A DNA stretch of 64,000 nucleotides from Flavobacteriaceae bacterium PS02293 (GCA_029960045.1 JASCOV010000002.1:310001-374000), one strand, 5' to 3'; numbered from the stretch's first letter, positions 26,421 to 35,207 are shown. Notes: generated by a model not told the origin, from the sequence alone. Translations and numbers: made by a program.

Positions 26421-26807
26421 TTAATGATTCGAAACTGACTTATATTTCTCATAAAACCAAAGCAATCCTCCCAAATAAACTGAATGCAACAACTGCGCTT
26501 CAATCGCACTCCAGTTCTCAATAGATGCACTTCCCAATATCAAAATACTCATCAAAATCAACCCAGAATAAACTGTGTATTTGGTTTGAAATCCAATTAA
26601 TAATAACAATCCAATAAAAAATTCGACAATCGGTAAAATGTAACTGAAAGGTACAATCATAAAACTCGGAATTACAGATTTCTCCATTGATGTTACCATC
26701 CCATTGCTAAATGTCTCAAGCTTCGGAAGTCTTACCAATCCGTGACATAATAAGGAAATGGCGATTGGCAATCTCAAAAAGAAATAAGTCGTTTTGAAGT
26801 CTTTCAT
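26421..26807 (-). CDS. DoxX family membrane protein
   Basis: A 128-residue protein with four hydrophobic helices, an arginine-containing first helix start (FFLRLPIAISLLCHGLVRLP) and the IVEFFIGLLLLIGF segment of the DoxX/quinone-oxidoreductase-like membrane family. In bacteria these often accompany redox-stress genes, as here among aldo/keto reductases. Exact role unknown. 16 bases after the preceding aldo/keto reductase. Confidence 0.8.
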   Translation of the reverse strand: MKDFKTTYFFLRLPIAISLLCHGLVRLPKLETFSNGMVTSMEKSVIPSFMIVPFSYILPIVEFFIGLLLLIGFQTKYTVYSGLILMSILILGSASIENWSAIEAQLLHSVYLGGLLWFYEKYKSVSNH

Positions 26808-26823
26808 AGTCTGTCTTTAAAAA

Positions 26824-27876
26824 TTATTTCAAATGACTGTAAAAATCCGGCGTTGGATTCAGGCTTTTATTTTTCCATTGATGCCAATACGGATAAGTTG
26901 GCGGAACTTCGCTGGCTTTGTCCAGTTTTTCAACTTGTTCACGAGTCAGATTCCAGCCGACAGCTTCCAAATTTTGTTTCAATTGTTCCTCGTTTCTCGC
27001 ACCAATAATGATGCTGGAAACCGTTGGACGTTGTAAAAGCCAATTCAACGCAACCTGAGCAACCGTTTTTCCAACTTCAGAAGCAACTTCTTCTAAAGCA
27101 TCGATTGTATTATAAAAAATCTCTTCCTGAACGACCGCTTCGGGGACAGGACTTCCACCTTGTGCAATTCTTCCGTCCTGTGGAACAGGTTTGTTTCGTC
27201 CGTGTTTTCCGCTCAATCTTCCCGAAGCCAATGGAGACCAAACAATTGCACCGACATTTTGGTCTAGTCCAAGTGGCATCAATTCCCATTCATAATCGCG
27301 GTTCGCTAAGGAATAATAAACCTGATGAGCGATATACTTGCTCCAGCCGTATTTTTCCGAAATCCCGATAGATTTCATCAGATGCCAGCCAGAAAAATTA
27401 GAGCAAGCGATATATCGGACTTTTCCGCTTGTTACCAATTCATCCAAAACTTTCAACGTTTCATCAATTGGCGTATTCCCATCGAAACCGTGCATATGAT
27501 AAATGTCGATATAATCTGTTCCGAGACGTTTCAAACTTCCTTCAATTTGTTTCAAAATATGAAGTCGGGATGAGCCTTGATTATTTGGCCCTTCACCAAA
27601 CGTGAAAGTTGATTTCGTCGATAAAATCAATTGGTCACGGGAAATACCTTCAATCGCTTTCCCTAAAACTTCTTCCGATTTTCCATCAGAATACATATCA
27701 GCTGTGTCAAACAGATTAACACCCGCATCCAAACAAATATTGATGAGTTTTTTGGCTTCGTCAACCTGCGTGTTTCCCCAAGCTTTGAAGAAATCGCCTT
27801 CGCCACCGAAAGTTGCCGTTCCAAAACTGAGAACAGGCACTTTCAAACCTGATTTTCCTAAAAATCTATATTCCAT
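26824..27876 (-). CDS. Aldo/keto reductase (voltage-gated K+ channel beta-subunit-like)
   Basis: A 350-residue enzyme with the tetrad in DTADMYSDG (Asp, Tyr), LSTKSTF (Lys) and YHMHGFD (His). The long C-terminal part (WSPLASGRLSGK, SSIIIGARNEEQL) fits the AKR12/Kv-beta-like branch. The frame stays open upstream through repeat A copy 2, but the ATG at 27876 (MEYRFLGKSGL) is the real start because it matches the sister gene's MEYRKLGNSDL. Confidence 0.92.
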   Translation of the reverse strand: MEYRFLGKSGLKVPVLSFGTATFGGEGDFFKAWGNTQVDEAKKLINICLDAGVNLFDTADMYSDGKSEEVLGKAIEGISRDQLILSTKSTFTFGEGPNNQGSSRLHILKQIEGSLKRLGTDYIDIYHMHGFDGNTPIDETLKVLDELVTSGKVRYIACSNFSGWHLMKSIGISEKYGWSKYIAHQVYYSLANRDYEWELMPLGLDQNVGAIVWSPLASGRLSGKHGRNKPVPQDGRIAQGGSPVPEAVVQEEIFYNTIDALEEVASEVGKTVAQVALNWLLQRPTVSSIIIGARNEEQLKQNLEAVGWNLTREQVEKLDKASEVPPTYPYWHQWKNKSLNPTPDFYSHLK

Positions 27877-27906
27877 TTTTCTTTTTTTAATAGTTATTTG
27901 TAAAAA

Positions 27907-27976
27907 CACTTCGACTCCGCTCAGTGTGACAATGCTAATATTAAACTCAAAATTATCAGGCTGAGCGGAGTCGAAG
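27907..27976. repeat. Palindromic dispersed repeat, family A copy 2
   Basis: CACTTCGACTCCGCTCAG (27907-27924) and CTGAGCGGAGTCGAAG (27961-27976) are perfect partners over 16 bases around an AT-rich centre with GTGACAATG. It lies between an aldo/keto reductase and the DUF3861 gene and ends 5 bases before the DUF3861 stop codon. Confidence 0.85.
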
Positions 27977-27980
27977 CCCA

Positions 27981-28274
27981 TTATTGATTTTTCAATTTCT
28001 TCATAAATTCCAAGATGGCTGGCCTCAGTTCTTCGAATAAAGGATGTTGTTTGTTCTTCAACATTACTTCTGTGAATAACTTCAATCCTAAAGCAAATTC
28101 CTGTGCTGTATTGTCTTCTTCGAAGATTTTCTTTGATTTTATCACTTCAAAAATGTTAAACAAATCATCGTGATTATCAAACTCGAAACTTAAATTTTTT
28201 GTGCCTTCAGAACCGTCTTTCTGTTTTATTTCTTTCAAATCTAATTGATAAGAATTGTTTCTTTTTTCCATCAT
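27981..28274 (-). CDS. DUF3861 family small protein
   Basis: A 97-residue acidic/basic soluble protein starting MMEKRNNSYQLDLKEI, with the segment LSFEFDNHDDLFNIFEVI and C-terminal HPLFEELRPAILEFMKKL. These fit the DUF3861 family, whose function is unknown. Its first ATG follows directly on the stop codon of the aldo/keto reductase, so the two are translationally linked. Starting at the second Met is equally possible. Confidence 0.7.
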   Translation of the reverse strand: MMEKRNNSYQLDLKEIKQKDGSEGTKNLSFEFDNHDDLFNIFEVIKSKKIFEEDNTAQEFALGLKLFTEVMLKNKQHPLFEELRPAILEFMKKLKNQ

Positions 28275-29258
28275 TTAAAAAGCATTGACTAATTCATTAA
28301 TACTTTCGATTTCTTCTTTTGAAAGATTGATTTCAATTGCTTTTGCGTTCTGCACGGCTTGTTCTGCATTTCGAGCGCCTGCTAAAGCAATTGTAATTCC
28401 TGCTCTTTCAATCGTCCAACGCAAAACCAATTGTCCCAAAGTGGAGTTGTGTTTCTCAGCAATAGGCTTAATTTTATCTAAAAGTGCGTTAGTTTTCTCA
28501 ATAAATTCAGGCTGGAAATGCTTGTGACTTGCACGGTGGTCACCTTCCTGAAATTGATAGCCATTGTGAATTTTCCCTGTCAGCAAACCTCTTTCTAAAG
28601 GACTGTAAGCCAAAATTGATTTATTATTTTCGATGCAATAAGGAACAGTTTCTTCTTCAATTCCACGATTCACCATACTGAATGGGATCTGATTGGAAAC
28701 CAAATTCAAAGTTTTTTCAGCTTCCGCCATTTGCTGCGCATTGTAATTACAAACACCTGCAAAACGAACTTTTCCTTGTTCAATTAATCTGGAAACCGCT
28801 TCGAAAGTTTCATCAATCGGCGTTGTGGAATCCGGCCAATGGATTTGGTACAAATCGATGTAATCCGTTCCCAGACGTTTCAAACTTTGTTCGCATTCGT
28901 AGATGATGCTGTCTTTTCCGGCATATTTGTAAACATCGATATCTTGTCCATCGTTATTCTTGCTGTGCATCGCAAAATCGCCTTTTGCCAAATCCCAACG
29001 CATCCCGAATTTGGTCAAAATCTGAACTTTATCACGTGAAATTCCTTTAATTGCTTCACCAACAATTTCTTCACTTGTTCCTTGTCCGTAGATTGGCGCA
29101 GTGTCAATAGAAGTTACACCGACATCATAAGATGCTTTTATGGCTTCAATCGCTTCGTTTCTATCTGTGCTTCCCCACATCCAACCGCCCGCGGCCCAAG
29201 CTCCGAAAGTGATTACTGAAACTTCTAAATCGCTGTTTCCTAATTTTCTATATTCCAT
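28275..29258 (-). CDS. Aldo/keto reductase
   Basis: A 327-residue reductase. The tetrad is DTAPIYGQG (Asp, Tyr), LTKFGM (Lys) and YQIHWPD (His); GVCNYNAQQM and ALAGARNAEQ are cofactor-binding segments. It leads the minus-strand operon 28275, 27981, 26824, 26421, 25409 and is divergent from the AraC regulator at 29407, which probably controls it. Confidence 0.92.
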   Translation of the reverse strand: MEYRKLGNSDLEVSVITFGAWAAGGWMWGSTDRNEAIEAIKASYDVGVTSIDTAPIYGQGTSEEIVGEAIKGISRDKVQILTKFGMRWDLAKGDFAMHSKNNDGQDIDVYKYAGKDSIIYECEQSLKRLGTDYIDLYQIHWPDSTTPIDETFEAVSRLIEQGKVRFAGVCNYNAQQMAEAEKTLNLVSNQIPFSMVNRGIEEETVPYCIENNKSILAYSPLERGLLTGKIHNGYQFQEGDHRASHKHFQPEFIEKTNALLDKIKPIAEKHNSTLGQLVLRWTIERAGITIALAGARNAEQAVQNAKAIEINLSKEEIESINELVNAF

Positions 29259-29406
29259 TGTTTATGTATTTTAATTTTATCTGAATCGATAAGTGTTTTT
29301 ATCTCCTTACAAATGTTGTGAAAAAATGCAATTTTTAGCTTGTAGTATTAATTCAAATAATTGTACTTTTATGCTATCGTAAAGAATTTAAAATTAATTT
29401 AATATT

Positions 29407-30252
29407 GTGAAAAAGCTGCAGTTTGAGTCTTTGGTAATTAGTGATTTGGAAGGAGAGGAGTTTGGTCATCCTTCGCACAGTCATACTTATTATGAGATGA
29501 TTTATGTGTTGAAAGGAAATGGCAATCATCATCTCAACAATATTATTTTGCCTTACAAATGTGGCGACCTTTTCCTGATTTCACCCGACGACCAGCATTA
29601 TTTTGAGTACAATAAATATTCAAGATTGATTTTTATCAAGTTCACCGATGATTATTTCAAAGGCAACAAACATCTTTCTCCAGATTCTTTTGCTATGAAT
29701 TCTCCGGAAAATGTGATGCGAAAACAAATCCTGAAAGAGAAAAAACTCATCTTCACAGAACCTTGCAAAACGATTCTCAAAAAAACGATTGAAAATATAC
29801 TTTCTTACAATTGCAGAAAAGATGTTTCTACTTCGCCAATCGTGTTTTATCAAATCCTTTCAATTTTTGGATTGATAAAAGAAGCGACTTCCAAAATGGA
29901 TATTAGATTGGATGTCGGACTTCAGAATAAAGAAGATGTGATTTCGTATATCCATCAGAATATCTACCAGCCAGAGACGATTCGAATCAAAAATATTGCT
30001 TACCATTTCAATATTTCACCAACTTATTTCAGTGCTTATTTCAAACGGAATTTCGAAGTTTCCTACCGCGATTATGTCAATGATTATCGGATGGCTTTGA
30101 TAGAAAGACGAATGGAATCCGGACAAAATACCATCAAGCAAATTGCTTATGAGTTTGGTTTTACAGACGAAAGCCACCTGTCGCATTACTTTAAAAACAA
30201 AAAAAGCAAAACGCTGGGTTCGTATAAAAATAAGAGTCGGAGTTTAGCTTAA
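29407..30252 (+). CDS. AraC family transcriptional regulator divergent from the aldo/keto reductase operon
   Basis: A 281-residue protein with an N-terminal cupin sensor (about residues 18-85; GHPSHSHTYYEMIYVLKG, with His residues suited to bind a ligand or metal) and a C-terminal AraC domain (about 178-275; IRIKNIAYHFNISPTYFSAYFKRNF, IKQIAYEFGFTDESHLSHYFK). It starts with GTG. Its position, 148 bases divergent from three reductase/hydrolase genes, makes it the likely local regulator. It overlaps the next, convergent gene by 9 bases. Confidence 0.88.
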   Translation: MKKLQFESLVISDLEGEEFGHPSHSHTYYEMIYVLKGNGNHHLNNIILPYKCGDLFLISPDDQHYFEYNKYSRLIFIKFTDDYFKGNKHLSPDSFAMNSPENVMRKQILKEKKLIFTEPCKTILKKTIENILSYNCRKDVSTSPIVFYQILSIFGLIKEATSKMDIRLDVGLQNKEDVISYIHQNIYQPETIRIKNIAYHFNISPTYFSAYFKRNFEVSYRDYVNDYRMALIERRMESGQNTIKQIAYEFGFTDESHLSHYFKNKKSKTLGSYKNKSRSLA

Positions 30253-30810
30253 AGCCTTAATGCATTCTTCTCGAATCTTCCATAACTTGTCTAATAAATA
30301 TGGGATTTGAGGATTTTCATCAAGCCAGTTTTTCAAATAATTTTTGTGAAACTCAATTTTGAAGTGATTGATTTGATGAGGTTCGATTTCAATTTCTTCA
30401 AAAAGGTCACAGATGAAATCATTTTCGGAAGAATTCTTTTTTGTAAAGTCTAAGATTTGATTTTTAAATTTCAGATAATTATGCGCTTCAGGAATGTACT
30501 CTAAATTGTGGTTTTCCAGAACCGATTTTATCTTCGGCGTATTGTCTCCATTCATTCGGAAAATTCCGAGAATCAATTTAAAATCCGATTGCTGATTTTC
30601 CTCCGCCAGTTTTTTCAGAAGCGCGTGTTTCGTACTGCAAGTTCCACAATTGTCTGCAAAAACGATTGCGATATTATCTTTGTTGAGGTTTCTTCGATAA
30701 GGTAAATTTCTGACGAATTCTGAAGCCGAATGAAAATCAGAACAATTATTTTTCAGAAATAATTGTGAGATTTTACCATTAGAATTGATTTCAAAATTAA
30801 ATGATTCCAT
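30244..30810 (-). CDS. Uncharacterised protein with a transglutaminase-like Cys-His-Asp pattern
   Basis: A 188-residue cytosolic protein with no signal peptide. The segment DNCGTCSTKHALLKKL matches the G-x-C-x(3)-A-x-L-L helix start of transglutaminase/protease-fold enzymes, with Cys58 as the likely nucleophile (Cys55 is nearby). His110 in IPEAHNYLKF and Asp121 in QILDFT stand in the order and spacing expected for the rest of the triad. The family was not recognised by name, and the activity (peptidase, amidase or inactive fold) is open. Its start overlaps the stop of the DUF6157 gene by one base. Confidence 0.65.
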   Translation of the reverse strand: MESFNFEINSNGKISQLFLKNNCSDFHSASEFVRNLPYRRNLNKDNIAIVFADNCGTCSTKHALLKKLAEENQQSDFKLILGIFRMNGDNTPKIKSVLENHNLEYIPEAHNYLKFKNQILDFTKKNSSENDFICDLFEEIEIEPHQINHFKIEFHKNYLKNWLDENPQIPYLLDKLWKIREECIKALS

Positions 30811-31223
30811 TATTTTTTAGACTTCATCGCCTTCACTTTCTTCACAGAATCATCAGCCAATAATTTTTGATAATCATCAGATTCAGCAGGAATCAATTGG
30901 ATTTTAGATTCCTCATTATGAAAAATCCCGAATCCATTTTTCTTAGCTAAAGGCGAAGTTCGTAAACAAGCTTGTCCTTTTGAAAAGAATTTCTCTTTCT
31001 CTTCCTCAAACTCCGAAGGCGTAATGTCATTTCGTTCTACAAAAATTTCAAACAACAATTCGTCGGAAGTATATTTCAAAGGCTTTTTCGACAGCTTTTC
31101 GAATTGATAATTGGCAATCGTTTTCTTCTCATTTTTCACCACCGGAATCACCGCTTGGGAAACTGGGGAATCTTCTGCGATTTCTATTAAGGTGTTTTTG
31201 TAATTGGTGGTGTGGGTTTTCAT
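30810..31223 (-). CDS. DUF6157 family protein
   Basis: A 137-residue soluble protein starting HTTNYKNTLIEIAEDSPV, with the segment KPLKYTSDELLFEIFVERN and ACLRTSPLAKKNGFGIF. These fit DUF6157, a family without known function. It overlaps the Cys-His-Asp protein gene by one base (TAATG) and follows the DUF6896-like gene by 3 bases, so the three are one operon. Confidence 0.7.
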   Translation of the reverse strand: MKTHTTNYKNTLIEIAEDSPVSQAVIPVVKNEKKTIANYQFEKLSKKPLKYTSDELLFEIFVERNDITPSEFEEEKEKFFSKGQACLRTSPLAKKNGFGIFHNEESKIQLIPAESDDYQKLLADDSVKKVKAMKSKK

Positions 31224-31226
31224 TGA

Positions 31227-32030
31227 TTATTTTTTGAATCCGAAGAATTTCCAGAAATTAAATTTAGATTTTTTGATTTGTTTGTTTTGTTCTTCGTGCA
31301 ATTTTTGTAAAGCTAAGTATGGTTTAATTTCTACTTTTTCTCTGTCTTTAACAACAATTCCATATTTTTCGCCAACATTAGAATTTATTTTTTCAAATTT
31401 TCCAATGGAAATCATTTTTTCATTTATTCTTACTCCATCAGCATAGTCTTCAAAAATATCAACAGGCAAAGGCTGATATTTAGGGGTTGATTTTATAAAA
31501 CGTGTGAAAAAATATGGGTCTAAATCTCCAAATTCAAGTCCAAAAATGAGTGGAACCTCTATAACTTGTTTAGTTTTAAGATTGTCAAATCCACAATGAA
31601 AACCGTGAGCGGAATATCTCCAACCTTCAACAAAACCATTTGATTTTCCATTTAATTTAAGCTCATTAAAAGTTTGTAATGGAAAGTCTTTGTTTAAATT
31701 CAAATCCAGTTTTTTTACTACTTTGAACAATAATTCTTCTCCTAATCGACGATAATCTTTTGCACATTGTTCAAAAAAATCTTGATTATCCTCGATTTCT
31801 TTATCGGTTATAAGTTTTGTAATATTTATTTCCGGTTCAAGTATATGTATGCCAACTTGAAATCCAATAAGTTTATTTTTTAGATTCTGCCCAACAGCTT
31901 CTCTTTTATCTTGAACTCCTTTTCCAAAAACAATTTTCAATTCCTTGTTTCGAGGAATCGCATTAATAGTTTCAATTGTAGGAATTTGTTCAATTGAATT
32001 GATAATTATAATGTCTGTTGTTCTATCCAA
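31227..32030 (-). CDS. Uncharacterised protein with DUF6896-like C-terminal region
   Basis: A 267-residue protein. The middle (GWRYSAHGFHCGFDN, then VIEVPLIFGLEFGDLDPYFFTRFIKST) resembles DUF6896, a family of unknown role often seen near polymorphic-toxin immunity genes. No signal peptide; ends with a Lys/Phe-rich tail. The only plausible start is a TTG at 32030; the frame is open a further 12 codons upstream into the symporter gene but has no ATG or GTG there. Family assignment is tentative. Confidence 0.5.
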   Translation of the reverse strand: MDRTTDIIIINSIEQIPTIETINAIPRNKELKIVFGKGVQDKREAVGQNLKNKLIGFQVGIHILEPEINITKLITDKEIEDNQDFFEQCAKDYRRLGEELLFKVVKKLDLNLNKDFPLQTFNELKLNGKSNGFVEGWRYSAHGFHCGFDNLKTKQVIEVPLIFGLEFGDLDPYFFTRFIKSTPKYQPLPVDIFEDYADGVRINEKMISIGKFEKINSNVGEKYGIVVKDREKVEIKPYLALQKLHEEQNKQIKKSKFNFWKFFGFKK

Positions 32031-32047
32031 GAGATTTAGAAATAAGA

Positions 32048-33625
32048 TTAAGCAATCGCTTTGTCTTCAACATTATTTGACTTCACCAACCACAGCCCAA
32101 CAAAAGTCAAAAACCCATTCAGAATAATCAATTCCACACCAATTCTGTAATCCGTATTATTGGTCACATAAAGATTAATCAAATAAGTCAAAACCGGCGC
32201 AAGTAGCGTCACAGCCAATATCGAATACTTTTTTACAATCGTAAATTTCGTCAAAATCCCAAAAGCAAACAATCCCAAAAGTGGCCCGTAAGTGTAACCC
32301 GCAATTTCCATTATCAGGTAAACAATCGACTTCTCATTGATGGCTTTGAAAACCATAATCAACGCGAAAAACACCACTGTGAACGTTAAATGAACTCTCA
32401 TTCTCAGTCTTTTCTTTTGCTTCTCGGTTTTTTGCTGGTCTTCATTCAAGCCCAGAAGGTCAACGCAATAGGAACTCGTCACCGCCGTCAAAGCACCATC
32501 AGCAGAAGGAAATAAGGCGGAAATCAATCCAATGATGAAAATTATAGACAACGCCATCGGAAAATGTCCAAGTGACAACGCTGGGAAAAGGTCATCGCCC
32601 ATAATGTTGGTCACATTGCCAGCCGCATCTTTGAAGCCGAAAAGGTTCGTCACCACTTCTTTTCCTTCAACGATAGTCGTTACGGTGGAATAGCCTGCGC
32701 CATTTTGAATAGCAAAAAGATAAAGCAAACCACCCAAAAACAAGAAAGCCAGATTCACAAAAAGCAAAGTTCCCGCGAACGTCAGCATATTTTTTTTCGA
32801 GTTTTTCAGATTGTCCACCGAGATGTTTTTCTGCATCATTTCTTGGTCAAGACCTGTCATCGCAATCGTGATGAACATCCCGCCCAGAATTGTTTTCAGG
32901 AAAAAAGTCTTGGAATTAATGTCAGTATTGATGAAATGCGTGTACTGCTTTTGCTCCAGAATCGAGTAAGCTTCGCCGAAAGACAAATTCAAATTCGATA
33001 AAATATAAACGATGCAAGCAATCAAACTCAAAATCATAAACGACGTCTGCAACGTATCCGTAATCACAATCGTCTTCACGCCACCTTCAAAAGTGTAAAG
33101 CAAAATCATCAGCAATAGCACAAAAGCCGTTACCCAAAACGGAACGCCAAGATTCTCAAGCAAAAATATTTGAAGAATATTCACTACCAAATAAAGCCTC
33201 GCCGTCGCTCCAATCGCTCTCGAAATAATGAAAAACAAAGACCCGATTTTATGCGCCTCCACATTGAATCTTCGTCCAAGATACGTATAAATCGAAGTCA
33301 GATTCATCCGGTAATAAAGCGGAAGCAGAACGCCAGCCACAATAAAATAACCGATGAAAAACCCAATCACCATCATATAATATTCGAAACCGCCAAACGC
33401 ATAATCGCCCGCCGTCATCTTCCCGACAGTGCCTGGAACCGAGATAAACGTCACGCCCGAAAGCGACGTCCCAATCATCCCAAACGCCACCAGCCACCAC
33501 TTACTTTTCTTGTTTCCAATGAAAAAAGACTGGTTGTCCGAGTTACGGCTTGTAAAATAAGAGATGACCAAAAGCCCGATAAAATAGGCAAAAACGAATA
33601 ATAATAAAATAGTTCCCGGATTCAT
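32048..33625 (-). CDS. Sodium:solute symporter (SSS family)
   Basis: A 525-residue membrane protein with about 13 helices. SKWWLVAFGMIGTSLSGVTFISVPG and the GLISALFPSADGALTAVTSS segment (helix 8 Na+-site Ser/Thr residues) are typical of the solute:sodium symporters. Length fits. The substrate (sugar, sialic acid, other) is unknown. First of a minus-strand group that continues into the small unknown genes. Confidence 0.9.
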   Translation of the reverse strand: MNPGTILLLFVFAYFIGLLVISYFTSRNSDNQSFFIGNKKSKWWLVAFGMIGTSLSGVTFISVPGTVGKMTAGDYAFGGFEYYMMVIGFFIGYFIVAGVLLPLYYRMNLTSIYTYLGRRFNVEAHKIGSLFFIISRAIGATARLYLVVNILQIFLLENLGVPFWVTAFVLLLMILLYTFEGGVKTIVITDTLQTSFMILSLIACIVYILSNLNLSFGEAYSILEQKQYTHFINTDINSKTFFLKTILGGMFITIAMTGLDQEMMQKNISVDNLKNSKKNMLTFAGTLLFVNLAFLFLGGLLYLFAIQNGAGYSTVTTIVEGKEVVTNLFGFKDAAGNVTNIMGDDLFPALSLGHFPMALSIIFIIGLISALFPSADGALTAVTSSYCVDLLGLNEDQQKTEKQKKRLRMRVHLTFTVVFFALIMVFKAINEKSIVYLIMEIAGYTYGPLLGLFAFGILTKFTIVKKYSILAVTLLAPVLTYLINLYVTNNTDYRIGVELIILNGFLTFVGLWLVKSNNVEDKAIA

Positions 33626-33644
33626 TGTTCAAATTTGAGTTGAA

Positions 33645-33652
33645 CAAAAATA
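33645..33652 (-). promoter_or_regulatory. -7 box of the sodium:solute symporter gene
   Basis: TATTTTTG on the minus strand, 20 bases before the ATG at 33625. No clear -33 box. Confidence 0.4.
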
Positions 33653-33683
33653 GTTTTTTTATCGCATTGGTGTGAAAATAATT

Positions 33684-33815
33684 ATTTGGGCAACTTATCC
33701 GCCTTCCGTTCCCGCTTTTTTGTCATTGCGAACCACGTGAAGTAATCAATAGAACCATTCTACAATAATCGCAATGACAAAAAGAGCTCCACTCAAGTCG
33801 GGTTGCAGATTTCCC
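33684..33815. repeat. Long dispersed repeat, family B copy 2
   Basis: Begins ATTTGGGCAACTTATCCGCC, then CCGCTTTTTTGTCATTGCGAAC, AAGTAATCAATAGAACCATTC, TAATCGCAATGACAAAAAG and ends AAGTCGGGTTGC. The inner CATTGCGAAC / TCGCAATGACA arms form a long hairpin. Inner part shared with the 55.4 kb copy, ends shared with the 60.9 kb copy. Confidence 0.75.
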
Positions 33816-33854
33816 ATCCAAACACGATTTGTTCTAGAATTGAGGATTTCAAAA

Positions 33855-33953
33855 ACACTTCGAGGAAGTTTATATTGAGAGAAGTCGAAATACTCAGTGT
33901 GATATTGAATACCAATTGGGTTTTTATAAATGTCAGTCTGAGCGGAGGCGAAG
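33855..33953. repeat. Palindromic dispersed repeat, family A copy 3 (degenerate)
   Basis: CACTTCGAGGAAGTTT at the left and CTGAGCGGAGGCGAAG (33938-33953) at the right, with an extra GAAGTCGAAATACTCAGTGTGA between them: a decayed or rearranged copy. Confidence 0.55.
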
Positions 33954-33972
33954 ACCTTATTTAATGAAAAAA

Positions 33973-35190
33973 TTACCGCGTCGGAATCATCTTCTTCACA
34001 ATAATATAAATCAAAACCGCCGACAACGCCAACACAGCAAACGACCCAATCCACAAGCTGTCAAACCCAAATCGTCCCACCACATAGGTTCCCAAAAACG
34101 GCGTGAAAATAAACGAGAAGGAAAATGCAATCCCATTCAGTCCCATATACGCACCTTTGTTTCCCCGCTCAGCACGCAAAGCCGTCACAGTGGACATAAA
34201 CGGTAGCACCCAAATCTCCGCAACAGACAATATCGTCATCGAAAGTAAGAGCAAGGCGACATTACTTCCCAAAAGCAAAATCAAATACGATAATCCAGCC
34301 ATCACAATCCCAATAAACAAGATTTGTGGAATCTTCAAAGTCCGTTCTGCAATACTTACCAAAGGCATTTCCAGCAATACAATGATAAATCCACTGTAAC
34401 CCAAAACAAACCCAATCGTACTCTGGCTCAGCTTCGCCACATCTTTATAAAACAATGGAATTGTATTGAAAAATTGGAAAAAACAAATCGCAAAAACCCC
34501 ACACAAAATACTGTAAAGCAAAAAAGGATAATCTTTATAAGGTGATTTCGTAAAAGCTTTATCAATCGTTTTTTCAGGTTCCAGTCTCTTTTTCTCACGG
34601 AAGATTTTATTTCTCTTTCGGAAGAAGATAATGTAGATAATTCCTGCAACCAAAGCTCCGATTGCATTCACAACAAATAAAAAATTATAAGAAATTCCGC
34701 TCAGGATTCCACCTAAAGCTGGTCCAATCGAGAACCCAAGATTGATGGCCATTCTGTTCAATGAAAAAGCTTTCGTCAGATTTTCAGGTCTTGCATATTT
34801 TGTAATCGCCACAGAATTCGCCGGACGGAAAGTGTCGCTAATCGTACTTTGAAGGAAAATCAAAAACGCCATCATCTCAATACTTGGAAAAAATGGAATA
34901 ATCAAAAATATTGGCGCACTCAAAAACAAACTCCAGGATTGAACATAATATTCCCCAAACTTATCCGTCAAAAATCCACCTAAATAAGAGCCCAACACAG
35001 AACCAATCCCATAAAAACTCAAAACAATTCCCGCATTTTCCAAACTGAACTTCAGATGGTCTGTCATATAAACACCCAAAAATGGCAAAACCATCGAGCC
35101 GGAACGGTTGATGAGCATTACGATGGACAACATCCAAGCTTCTCGTGAAAGCCCTTTGAATGTTTTGATGTAAGAATTGAAAAGTTTCAT
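33973..35190 (-). CDS. MFS transporter (MdtH-like)
   Basis: A 405-residue protein with about 12 helices and the MFS loop GGFLTDKFGEYYV. The ISDTFRPANSVAITKYA segment and charged central loop resemble the MdtH/multidrug group, but substrate is unknown. ATG at 35190 (MKLFNSYIKTFKGLS) is preferred: the longer frame to 35253 would include a -7 promoter box (35208-35215) and the upstream terminator. Confidence 0.85.
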   Translation of the reverse strand: MKLFNSYIKTFKGLSREAWMLSIVMLINRSGSMVLPFLGVYMTDHLKFSLENAGIVLSFYGIGSVLGSYLGGFLTDKFGEYYVQSWSLFLSAPIFLIIPFFPSIEMMAFLIFLQSTISDTFRPANSVAITKYARPENLTKAFSLNRMAINLGFSIGPALGGILSGISYNFLFVVNAIGALVAGIIYIIFFRKRNKIFREKKRLEPEKTIDKAFTKSPYKDYPFLLYSILCGVFAICFFQFFNTIPLFYKDVAKLSQSTIGFVLGYSGFIIVLLEMPLVSIAERTLKIPQILFIGIVMAGLSYLILLLGSNVALLLLSMTILSVAEIWVLPFMSTVTALRAERGNKGAYMGLNGIAFSFSFIFTPFLGTYVVGRFGFDSLWIGSFAVLALSAVLIYIIVKKMIPTR

Positions 35191-35207
35191 TTTTGATTTT
35201 CGAACCG

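Larger units (their letters stand above)
33626..33972. other. 347-base gene-free region filled by two dispersed repeats
   Basis: Between the symporter start and the end of the MFS gene. Apart from the symporter promoter it holds repeat B copy 2 and repeat A copy 3, listed separately; no gene is seen. Confidence 0.7.

Noticed and set aside
27876..27981. N-terminal 35-residue extension of the aldo/keto reductase at 26824
   Set aside because: It translates through a palindromic repeat (family A) and is absent in the sister reductase, which starts MEYRKLG.
19544..29258. Minus-strand detox block as a biosynthetic gene cluster or genomic island
   Set aside because: No NRPS/PKS/terpene or mobile genes, and composition is like the neighbours; the genes look like general redox and export functions.
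33170..33601. 143-codon plus-strand frame inside the sodium symporter gene
   Set aside because: Highly basic, Arg/His-rich composition unlike real proteins here and fully antisense to a conserved gene.
16262..33953. Family A repeats as a CRISPR array
   Set aside because: Copies are kilobases apart, palindromic and unspaced by regular spacers; no cas gene is present.
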